A stretch of DNA of 64,000 nt from Corythucha ciliata (lineage: Eukaryota > Arthropoda > Insecta > Hemiptera > Tingidae), in NCBI GenBank assembly GCA_038030265.1, contig CM075939.1, forward strand, positions 47,039,253-47,103,252, in the 5' to 3' direction. The position numbers and the translations under genes are program-made. Numbering within the stretch: position 1 is the stretch's first letter; every line of letters begins with the position of its first letter. Below, in pieces: positions 22,788 to 32,034 of this stretch. The notes beneath the pieces were generated by a model that ran no database searches, was not told the origin of the DNA, and saw nothing but the letters and a program-made list of their open reading frames with translations.

Positions 22788-23507
22788 GCATCGAATCCTC
22801 TCACAATTCTTTACCTGCAAAGCGCAAATTAAGCACAACTATGAGTTTTTAAAATGTTTTAGTAAGTAAGTTTTTGAGCTTCTGAAAAATATTAATACAA
22901 GATGTCAATAAAACGGTTTTTATACATTCAGAGAAAACCCACTTAATTACGTTTTATCACATTTCATCAATATTTTAAAAATATAATTCCGAGTTATTAT
23001 TAAAACTCAAACAAAATATTTGAAAGTTTTACCACGTTTTTTAGACGTTTAAAAAATAGTAGTCTGAGTTATAATAATAACGTCTTTCAAACGTTTTGGT
23101 AAAAAACGTTTAAAACAGATTTACCGCGTTTTTTAAACATTTGAAAAATACAAATTTGAGTCATTAGTAAAACGTTTCTTATACGTTCTGAGGCATATGG
23201 CTCCAAAAAGTTTTACCACTTTTTTATTATATTTTAAAAATGTTAATGCGAGATATCAACAAAACGTGTTTCAAACATTTTGTGTCAAAATATTTGTTAA
23301 CGTTTTTTAAACGTTATTCAAACCTTGAAGTTAGGTTTTTTTTCCGGGCGAAAGCGGCCATTAAAACATTTAAAAAAACTTTTTTTAAATGATTTGAATT
23401 AGGTTTTAAAAGCGTTTTGAACAAACATTAAAAAAACGTTTGCTTGCTGACTGGGTAGGTGTACTGTGTAGATGTAAAGAGAAGGAGAATGACTGGGTGG
23501 CGAAGAA

Positions 23508-25556
23508 CGCAGTGGCGGAACAACGCCTGTCGGGGCCCGGGGCGGAAATCTCTTGGAGACCCTTTAGTCTCTAATTAAACTAGGAATATAATTTTTAGTA
23601 GCGTTGGAGAACTAATTTTTCCAAATTTTAGCCACGAAATTATCTCCGAAAACTGCGTATGCGCGTATTCTCAATTTTATCCGCGAATGAGCTCATTTTC
23701 TTCCCCCCCCCCCGCGAATTAGCTCATTTTCTCATTTACAGCTGCGAATCGGCACTTTTTAAAGCTCTTAGCCTTGAACTTGCCTACAGAAACCGCAAAT
23801 TAGGTAGCGTTTGAGTGCTCTTTCCCAATTTTATCCGCAAAGTAGCAATTTTTCGAAATTTAAGCTGTGAATTGGCACTTTTCTCTATTTTAAACACCAA
23901 TTCGTGTTTTTCTCTATTCATTACCCACGAATTAGCGCTTTTTCACAGTTTATTTGCCCGCTTGAATTAGCGCTTTTTCTCAATTTTATTCCCAAAGTTG
24001 CCCCATGAATCACCGAGTTGGCGTTTTATCAATATCAGCTGTGAATTAGCGTTTTTCTCCCTATTTTAGCAGCAAATTAGCACATTTTCCCATTTTCAGG
24101 TGTGAATCGGTGCTTATGAATTATAGCCATGAATTTTCCTCAAGAATCCGCAAAGTAGAGGTAGCGTTCAAGTGCTCTGCTCAAATTTTATTCACAAATT
24201 TGAGATTTTCTCCATTTTAAACGCAAATTCGTGTTTTCATAAATTTTTCCTGTGAATTAACGTGTTTTTTTTTTCCAGTTTTAATCACTTGAATCAGTGC
24301 TTTTTCTCAATTTTGTTCCCGAAGTTACCCAAGAATCTGCATGTTGGCGTTTTCTCAATTTCAGCTATGAATTAGCCTTTTTACCCTCAATTTCAGCAGT
24401 GAATGAGCTCATTTGCACATTTCTTAATTTTAGCTGCGAGTTTTATAGCATTTTTTCTGGATTTTATCCGTAAAATTGGAATTTTTCATACCTTAGTTAT
24501 GAATTAAAGTTTTCCTCCAGTTTTAGACGCGAATTCGAATTTTTTTTCTATTTCACGCCGTGAATCAGCGTTTTTTCTCAATTTTAGTCCCAGCCCCGGT
24601 AATCCGTGAGTTAGCGTTTTCTGTGAGTTCGCGCTTTTTCTCAATTTTTAAAGCTGCCAAATTGTAACACTTTATCATAATAGCGATTTTCCCTAATATT
24701 TAGACTCGAATTTGCGTTGTTCTCTTTTTTATCCGTCAATTATCGTTTTTCTCTGTTTCAGCCGCGTGAATTAGCGCTTTTTCTCAATTTCAGCCCCGAA
24801 GTTGTCCCCAGGAATCGTCGAGTTGGCGTTTTCTTATTTTCAGCTGTAGATTGGATTAGCGTTTTTTTCTCAATTTCATTAGTAAATCAGCACATTTTCC
24901 TAATTTTAGCTGCGATTTTTAGCGGTTTTTCTCGATTTTATCCGTGAAATCGTAATTTTTCATACCTTAGTTGAGTTTTCTTCAACTTTTATTCAGGCGT
25001 GAATCCCCCCCCCCTCCAATGACGACCCAATGTCCCAATGTTGCCCCGAGAATTCATGAGTTAGCGTCTCCCCCTTTAAGCTGTTAATTTGCGCTTTTTC
25101 TCAATTTTTAAAGCTTCTAAATTGTAGTATTTTATCACAATTTTAGCTGTGAATTAACGTGTTTCTTGTTTTATAAGACGCGAATTCGCGTTTTTCTTTT
25201 TTTCGTCTTTGAATTAGCACTTTTCTCAGTTTTAGCTGCGTGAATTAGCGCTTTTTCCTAATTTCAGTCCCGATTTGGCCCCAAAAGTTCGTGATTTTGT
25301 GTTGTCCTAATGTCAGCTGTGAATTAGCGCTTTTATCTATGCCAACATCCATAAATTTAAATTTCAGCAATTTTTCTCAATTTTAGACGTGAATCAGCGT
25401 TTTTCTCCATTTTCACAAGCGAGTTTAGCCGTTCGTTCTCATTTATCTACTGAACTTAAAAATCTCGATTTTTTTCATCTTTAAGCTATTCAGGGGCCCC
25501 ATCTGAACGAGGGCTCAGGGCGGTCCGCCCCCTTGCCCCTGCCACGGTACGCTAGA
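23508..25556. mobile_element. Non-autonomous hAT-like element (about 2.05 kb) with internal minisatellite
   Basis: An exact 8-bp direct repeat gcgaagaa (23500-23507, 25557-25564) flanks it. The left end cgcagtggcggaac and the right end (reverse complement tctagcgtaccgtggcag) share a diverged gtggc core. GC-rich subterminal tracts lie inside both ends. The segment cggggcccggggcggaaatc at 23531-23550 recurs at 52814-52833, so the family is repeated in this window. No transposase is present. The interior is a 30-bp minisatellite. Confidence 0.65.
23620..25490 (-). repeat. About 30-bp minisatellite inside the hAT-like element
   Basis: On the plus strand it repeats tttagccgcgaattagcg / ctttttctcaat in roughly 30-31-base steps, some 55-60 diverged units. 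This is the reverse complement of the family at 16095-17060. Units with ttggcgttttctcaatttc recur at a higher-order spacing of a few hundred bases (about 24010, 24330, 24810), hinting at duplication of blocks of units. Confidence 0.8.
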
Positions 25557-25564
25557 GCGAAGAA

Positions 25565-26104
25565 GGAGCGGGGTTAGTGTGAAATGCGCATAGTCAGATC
25601 GCCAGCGAGAAGTTCTTCTAAACTTTGAGAAAATGTACCCTATAACGAAATCGTTTTGAAAAATGCGAAATTTTGGTTCAAAACAGCCTCAATTGCGGTA
25701 GTTGGTTTTTGAGAGAGTGAGACGCGCGTGATTCGTTTTTGATCAGATATGAAGCCAAGCCCCCAACCACGTCAGTCGTCGGGTCTGGGTTTTCGGCTGA
25801 ATGTTTTAAGTTCTGGGACCGAATTTCCAATTTTTTTTATTTTTATTTTTAATTCAAATAATACCGCATTCACCCAGAGTCTTGAGTAGATCTCAGACAA
25901 TGCAATAAAAGATCCGGTTTTTGGGAACCAGAGTTGTTGAGCTTTCGGGCTATTGTGCTATTGGTTTTTTTTTTTTTTTTTTTTTATAAGATAATTAAGA
26001 AATCATGCGACCGCCCCTGGGGTAGGTGCTCTCAAAACGTTTTGTGCATGTAAGAAGAGGTTCCCAAGGGGCCCTGTACACCTCCCACTGTATAGAAGAC
26101 CGAC
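25565..26104. other. Unassigned sequence
   Basis: No coding sequence recognised. It includes a T run of about 20 near 25965-25985. Confidence 0.4.
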
Positions 26105-26242
26105 CATAAATTCAGGGGCGAAGCGTCCATGTAAGCAGTGTAAGCATTGCTTACAGTTGCAAACCAGACCCTTAATATTTTTGGCATTCTCTTTAAAAGC
26201 ATGAACTAAATATAAATTAATAGATCAGTAGTTATGGCTGTA

Positions 26243-26284
26243 ATTGACAAAAACTATCATTATTATGAGGTAGTTTTTGTCAAT
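26243..26284. repeat. Short perfect hairpin
   Basis: attgacaaaaacta (26243-26256) and tagtttttgtcaat (26271-26284) are perfect 14-base inverted arms with a 14-base loop, near the left end of the composite element. It could be a small foldback insertion or a structural signal; no function is claimed. Confidence 0.75.
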
Positions 26285-26604
26285 AGCAATCAGCGAACAA
26301 ATATGGATTTGGACCGCACGCTCTCTGAACATATGCATGAGGCGATATTTGTTCGCCGTTTTAGCGGTTGTTCGCTTTCTGTCACGAATTAATAAAGACA
26401 CTTCAAACGTGGAGAGATTAGCCTTTTTCACCAAAAAACTTGAGTCATCCAAACTGCACTATCTCACCTCGCATCAATACAATGAGACGATCAATGAGAT
26501 TGAAAAACGCTCGTCTCCAGGAAATTCCGCACTCGCGTATGATCTTGCTTTCCTACATAAGTCGTCGAAAAAGCGAGAATTTTCAATAGTGATGAGCGAA
26601 AATG

Positions 26605-26770
26605 GTCTTGGTCTTCTCGCGAGACTCTTGCAGCAAGACCAAGACCAAGACTCTCTAACAGCTGCAAGAACAAGACTTGAAATGCAAGACCAAGACTTTC
26701 TACAAGACCTTACGAACGAGTCTTGCGCAAGATCAAGACTGTGTTGCAAGAGTCTTGCGAGACTTGCAAA
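26605..26770. repeat. CAAGAC / GTCTTG hexamer tract (with partner at 28290-28345)
   Basis: Direct and inverted copies of caagac (ggtcttggtcttc, gcaagaccaagaccaagac, aagagtcttgcgagacttg) fill both subterminal regions of the inner hAT-like element. Because the hexamers occur in both orientations, each end can fold on itself. Such subterminal short repeats are typical transposase-binding sites in hAT elements; that role here is inference. Confidence 0.7.
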
Positions 26771-26819
26771 AAGAAGGTCGGCTTTTAAAAACCGAATTTT
26801 GTGGGTTTTGCTCTTCCAA

Positions 26820-28010
26820 TAACACATTTTGCTGATTTGGCTCCTTTAAAACCTAGTTTTGGCGATTTTTGCATCATCAAAAACACATTTTCGTGGCTTT
26901 CGCTCTTTCTTTGTTCTAGGAAGAAAAAGAAGGAATGAAGAGGGGGAGAAGGTTTTCGGTTGGTTCCAAAAAGAACGACATTTTGTGATTTTGGATTTTT
27001 CTAACCCCAATTTCACCGGAAATTTTCAGTCTGCCATAACAAAAGTCTCAGAATTGGCACCTTCAAAATCCAATTTCACAGATTCTTGCCATTTTGGACC
27101 CCGCAATTTCGCGAATTTACCCGTTATTAAATACCAAATTACGTAGTTTTAGCTCTTATTGAAATCAGTTTTTTACAGATTCGGCTCTTCAGAAAACTTA
27201 TTTCGCTCTTTTCAAACCCCAAGTCCTGGATTTGGCTAAATTCAAACCCAAATATAAATGCCCCAATTTTTGTACATTTAAACTCTTTCAAAACGTAATT
27301 TCGTGAATTTGGCTCCTTCAAAAACTCACAGATGTCTGCCATATAAAAACAAACGTGAGTTTAGCTCTTTCTGAAATCTGTTCCACGGGTTCGGCCATTT
27401 ATAAAAACTAAATAGTCGAAAAACGAAAAAAACAAATTTCGTGATTTTGGCGCTCAACCATATTTTCGCTCTTCCACACCCAAATGTCACCGACTTTGCC
27501 CCTTTGATACCAAAATTCACGGATTTTAGCCATTTAAATTTCCAGCCATTCTAATTTCGCGCATTTTCATTATTTAAAAAAAAAAAAAACAATTTTTGTG
27601 GCCTTTGTTCTTTCTGGAATCAGTTATACAGATTTCGCTGTTTCGAAAACCAAATGTTGCTCTTTCAAAAAAGAAATTCACGGATTTGGCTGGTTCAAAT
27701 ACCAAATTTCGTTATTTCGGCCATCGGCTCTCATAAACGTCAGTTTCGTGGATGTCCGCTCTTTCACAGTCAAATTTTGCGAATTTGGCTCCTAAAAACT
27801 CCAGTTTTTGGAAGTTTTGCTATTTCAAAAGCCAAATTCACATCCGCGCGTTAAAACCCAATTTCTTGGATTTGGCACCTTACAACCAATTTCGGGGATT
27901 CACGCTTTATTAAAATCAGCTGTTCCTTACCAGATGGACAGGTTTGGTTCGTTCAAAAAAGTAATTCAGCTCATTTGAAACCCAAATTTCGTTATTTTGG
28001 CCTTCTCAAA
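26820..28010. repeat. About 30-bp minisatellite, second sequence family
   Basis: Repeated variants of gattttggctctttc / aaaaccaaatttcgtg at roughly 30-base spacing, some 35-40 units, highly diverged. The sequence family differs from the gctaaaattgag arrays but the unit size and layout are the same. Confidence 0.75.
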
Positions 28011-28369
28011 CCACACATGGTTGCAGAAGAGTGGGGCAGGTTACATTTTTTTCAGTATACGGCGAGATATGAAGGAAAAATACGAAGAACATCCAAAAAT
28101 ATCGGAGGTGGGGATAAATGAATAAAACTGAAAAAAAGAAATTTTTCATTCATAAGTCCCGAACTAGGTTGTTTTTGAGTTGTTTTTTCGATATGCAATG
28201 CAATTGTTTTCTTCAAAAAGAACAAAAAAACAAAAAACGAAAGACAGACCACTCGAAGTAAATACGAAAAAAAATAAATCAACAAAGCAAGACCACCAAG
28301 ACTCTTGCAGCAAGACCAAGACCTTCGAGTCTTGGTCTTGGTCTTGCTTTGCTCATTACTAATTTTCAA

Positions 28370-28978
28370 GATAAAAGTTTATGTGGGTTTTACAGTTATT
28401 TCAGGGGTAAAACATGAAAAAAGATCGTACGCACGTGCAGAATCTCCTGGAGATTTAAATGAGGCCTTGATATCCAGGATTGGTGCAGAAATACGGAATA
28501 ATTTTACGGAGCCTACAATTTTCCGATTTTCGTGGTGATAATTTACGTAATGCCAAGTAGGCGACGTATGCTTGGAGGGGTTCCAGGAAACACATGTACA
28601 AGTCTCCCTTAACCGCGTACAGTTGAACAATTAACAGTGAATTTTGCGTCCTGTTCCTCCACAAAAACTGATAGCACAAACGACAGACCAAAGCAGTGGC
28701 GATACGAACGATCCATGCGCTGGTTGTCGTATGCTCTGAGAAAACCCTTTGATTGTGAGTTTGAAGCTTCAACAGACAAAAAAGCAAGAACGTAGTGGGA
28801 GCCCCCCCCCCCCCGCCAATCATACCCCTACAAAGTAACGACATGCATGCGAAATTTAATGTCCCCTCCCAAAAATGTTTTTTGGATCCGCTACTGGGTA
28901 AACTGGAAAATTTCTCGTACCTTAGTTTCTAGGATTATGAAAACTGGGGAAATTCGCGTCTAACCAGTTGAGCCTATC
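28370..28978. other. Unassigned sequence inside the composite element
   Basis: Includes a 13-C run (28802-28814) and ttggatccgctactg at 28880-28895, which resembles a hAT terminus (reverse complement cagtagcggatccaa) but whose partner was not found. A 31-bp segment at 28424-28454 is an inverted match to 26516-26548. Confidence 0.4.
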
Positions 28979-28994
28979 GTCCTTCCAGAAGGAC
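28979..28994. promoter_or_regulatory. GTCCTTCCAGAAGGAC palindrome, copy 1 of piggyBac
   Basis: A 16-base near-palindrome (7-base arms around CA) upstream of the piggyBac exon 1. Other copies lie at 29341-29356 (in the intron) and 31094-31109 (as gtccttctggaaggac, beyond the 3' end of the gene). The outer copies bracket the gene, so they may be near the ends of the element or bind its transposase. Confidence 0.5.
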
Positions 28995-29167
28995 GAGTTA
29001 ACTCTGCCGCGAAAATACCCTCTACCGGGCTTTATTTGGATTATTTCATTGTTTTTTATATTTTTCCCGCTTGATGGCATCCTTGGCTATTAGGAAGTAC
29101 GACTTTCTAGTCTTATCAGTGTGAAATGTGAACCGCATGTGAATCGTTGTTTTACTGTGCTTTCATA

Positions 29168-30855
29168 ATGGAGGAGCTGACAGACGTTGTTGTGGATGGG
29201 TGAGTTTTTCATTGATATATTATACTTTTTCCAACTGAAAGTGGTTTATTCATATTCCTGACACTTAATGGGACATTTATATCTACATGCGGAGGAAATT
29301 CGTTGAGATTGGACTTATAGGGAGAACTTTGAAGCACGCGGTCCTTCCAGAAGGACGTTAGGCTCGAGGGAATCCGATATAATTTCTCTTTTCAGAAAAA
29401 AAATGACTCTTAATGAACTCATAACGTTTCTTGAAGAGGATGACGATTTGGAATTGGACCAGTTCGACATATCTGTACTTCCACCGGTCAATGCTACTGG
29501 AAATGTAACAGATGAAGATTCAGCAGATGAAGATGCGCCAACAATTGATCATCTTCCTGCTTCCCAGTTGTCAGCTGAATCTGTAATTGATGCACCAGTT
29601 GAACCACAGCTCCATAATCCAGAAAACCTTCGTCCGGAACCAAGTTTTATTGCTGAAATCAGGAAAGATAATAATCCGCATCCTAAGAGATTACTCAAGA
29701 GAACGACCCGGAAAAAATCAAAGGGAAAAAACCTGATGAGTACGAATGGGTAGAAGAAGAATTATCAGTTCCTGAATCTGATTGTGAGTGGACTCCGATT
29801 CATATGGCAAAAGAAGAATTGAAAGACCCAATTCATTACTTCAAATATTTCTTTGATGATGAGGTTATCAAACTGATTCTGATTTATACAAATCAATATG
29901 CAGCAAAGAAGAATTTACTTGGCGACGTCCTCGAGACCGAATTGTGGAGTTTCATAGGCATTTTATTGCTAAGTGGATATGTGGTTGTGCCAAGAAAAGT
30001 CATGTACCTACTGGCAAAACTCCACAGACGTCGACGAGCAGATGGTATTTTCTTTGACAATCTTTTTACGAGCGTAAGACTTTTGAAGACCTCAAAAAAC
30101 GACGGCTGCTTGCAACTGGAACAATCCGTGCAAGCAATATACCTCGAGGTTGCCCTCTTCCCTCACCTGACGTTTTCAAGAAAGCTGGATGTCGAGGACG
30201 CCACAACGTCGCAACCGACAAAGCATCAGGGGTGATGATTGTGCATTGGCATGACAATAGTGTCGTCACTGCAGCTACAAACTACGATTTAGTGACTCCC
30301 CTCAGCAACATACAACGTTTCTCGAGGGAGCAGAAGAAAAGGATTACTGTGACACAGCCAAAACTTTTCACGACGTATAACAAAAATATGGGAGGAGTTG
30401 ATAGGGCTGACCAAAACATATCGTTGTACAGAGTCTCTATACGCGGCAAGAAATGGTATTTTCCGCTAATCGCCCACATGCTCGATTTGGCTGAGCAAAA
30501 CGCGTGGCAACTGTATAGAGAAGATGGAGGAAAACTCGATCACCTAGGGTTCAGGCGAAGTATTGCCTTCAGTATTCTGTCGCAGAATAAAAGACCTGCT
30601 AACACAGCTCAAGGGCGGCCTTCGAAAAAGAGAAAAATGGATCCGAGATTTGACGGCTTCCACCATTTCGTCGCAGATCTACCGAAGGACCCGATCGGCA
30701 GGTTTCCTTCGGATCGTGTCAAGCAACCAAAAAAAAAAAAAAAAAAACAACTCAAGTGTCGGCACTGCTCGAAAAAATGTACAACGAAGTGTGTGAAATG
30801 TGAATGCGGTCTGCATGTATCCTGTTTTATAGATTATCATACAAAAAATAACTAG
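29168..30855 (+). pseudogene. piggyBac-type transposase, intron-containing and decayed
   Basis: A piggyBac (DDE_Tnp_1_7) transposase, which moves DNA by cut and paste at TTAA. Exon 1 (29168-29199) reads MEELTDVVVDG and is joined across a GT..AG intron (29200-29395) in frame to KKMTLNELITFLEEDDDLEL. A frameshift in the A-rich tract near 29720 precedes YEWVEEELSVPESDCEW and DPIHYFKYFFDDEVIKLIL. After LSGYVVVPRKVMY an internal deletion removes the middle, including the first catalytic Asp residues, resuming at IFFDNLFTS. A second frameshift leads to KRRLLATGTIRASN and then the long third frame with YNKNMGGVDRADQNIS and IRGKKWYFPLIAHMLDL. It ends in a Cys-rich CRHCSKKC...CECGLHVSC finger, usual for the family. 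The gene cannot be active. Confidence 0.9.
29341..29356. promoter_or_regulatory. GTCCTTCCAGAAGGAC palindrome, copy 2
   Basis: Identical to copy 1 over 16 bases and located in the piggyBac intron, 39 bases before the acceptor. Role unknown. Confidence 0.45.
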
Positions 30856-31093
30856 CTTTACCACCATTGATTTCACCGCTTCACGCCTTCACGTAGACTG
30901 ATAATTTGCTTGCTATTCTGTTATTGGTTTGTAATTAGTTTTGATTTTCTTTTTTCATGTTCCACATGTTTTGTGTTAACATGTTTTGTGTTAAAATGTT
31001 TTGTGTAAAGCTCAAATACATATTTTCGATTTTAAAATCATGTTCAATATCTGCCATTAATTAATTTGATTCAAGACAAAGGATAAGCCTGAC

Positions 31094-31109
31094 GTCCTTC
31101 TGGAAGGAC
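31094..31109. promoter_or_regulatory. GTCCTTCTGGAAGGAC palindrome, copy 3
   Basis: Reverse-complement form of the same 16-mer, about 240 bases after the piggyBac stop codon. Flanking cgtc/gacg is also shared. It probably marks the region near the right end of the piggyBac element; a clear TTAA-flanked terminus was not found. Confidence 0.5.
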
Positions 31110-32034
31110 CACCCAATTTGGGCCAATACGGACACGTAAATTGGCCAGTGTTGATTAATTAACTTTATTATAGACCTTTAAGCTCTATTTCAGTGAAAAG
31201 TTTGAAAATCCCATGCAAAAAATAATTCAGGCTTATCTGGGTTACCCCACGAAACAGGTAATTTCATTTTTACGACGCCTGTTCGACCGAGAGATTACAC
31301 TTGCCTCTTTAGTCTTCCTAAAATCTGGAAAATTTTCCCTCATTATATAATCCATGGAACTGGTCTTTTAATGATTTTTTTATGGTGAAAATGAGCATTT
31401 GCGAGCTTGTGGCCTACCAAACTGGGCATTTTAACAACGTCCTTCCTATCGCGAAATTCCATCACTCATCTCTTTCATCATTCTATCAAACTCGTTTCAC
31501 TACTAAAATGGGGGAAAAAAGCGAAGTAACAAATAAAACGAGGCGATTATAAAATGTGCATTGTTGTAGAATTACCCAAGAAAATTTAATATAATATTCA
31601 TAATGGTATAGTAAGTGAAGGTAGGACAAAAAAGAGGACAGAAAGAGGACGAGTTGACGTGAGGTAATGACCGACAAACGTGGGGGGGGGGGGTTGCAAA
31701 ATATTTCAAATGTCTATGTCGGACACTCGCTTTTGGCTGTTTTATATTTTTTCTAATTTTTATTTCGGGCCGAAGTCGGGCCGGGCCGAGTCGGTCTTCA
31801 GCTCTCAGCCCGGCCCGAAAGCCCGAGGCCATCCCTATACCTATGCGAAGTCTCACGCTAATCTCGTGAAATCTGACGTCGAACTAATGATCTCTGTGGG
31901 GATGAGTTATGTATACAGCAAACAGATAATGTTCAGTACCCCCGGGCCCTAATAGGCCTTCTTCCAACCATACATGATGGGGGGGGGGGTTGCTTACACA
32001 TACAAATAAGGCACGCTTCGCCACTGCATAAATT

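Larger units (their letters stand above)
18301..23455. mobile_element. 5.2-kb TIR element flanked by TA, heavily nested
   Basis: Perfect 12-bp terminal inverted repeats, cccagtcagcaa (18301-18312) and ttgctgactggg (23444-23455), each flanked by TA. Both subterminal regions are AT-rich and full of aaacgtttt-type words (18313-19000; 22900-23440), which supports a single element. No transposase of its own was recognised. It contains a 91-bp satellite, a truncated hAT copy, two MITEs and a Penelope-like remnant. TA flanks would suit a Tc1/mariner-like mechanism, but a 12-bp TIR is thin evidence and the superfamily is open. Confidence 0.6.
26587..28361. mobile_element. Inner non-autonomous hAT-like element (1,775 bp)
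   Basis: Ends tagtgatgagcgaaaa (26587) and gctttgctcattacta (28346-28361) are inverted repeats with 12 of 16 matches, and the exact 8-bp repeat attttcaa flanks it (26579-26586, 28362-28369). Just inside both ends are CAAGAC-rich tracts (26605-26770, 28290-28345). The middle is a 30-bp minisatellite. No transposase was seen. It is nested within the 26113-32026 element. Confidence 0.85.
26113..32026. mobile_element. 5.9-kb hAT-like composite element
   Basis: TIRs caggggcgaagcgt (26113-26126) and acgcttcgccactg (32013-32026) match at 13 of 14 positions, and the 8-bp direct repeat cataaatt flanks it exactly (26105-26112, 32027-32034). Near both ends, gtaagcagtgtaagca-like sequence recurs in inverted sense. 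Inside lie a complete smaller hAT-like element (26587-28361), a decayed piggyBac (28979-31109) and a GC-rich cggcccgaa tract near 31765-31825. Frames at 26277-26590 (for example RSSPGNSALAYDL) may be remains of its own coding region but were not identified. Confidence 0.8.

Noticed and set aside
23620..25490. The regular array as a CRISPR
   Set aside because: Units are contiguous and similar along their full length, without constant repeats separated by unique spacers, and the genome is eukaryotic.
31572..31856. Arg-rich minus-strand frame as a protein
   Set aside because: It arises from a GC-rich repeat (cgggccgggccg-like) near a transposon end and has no known motif.
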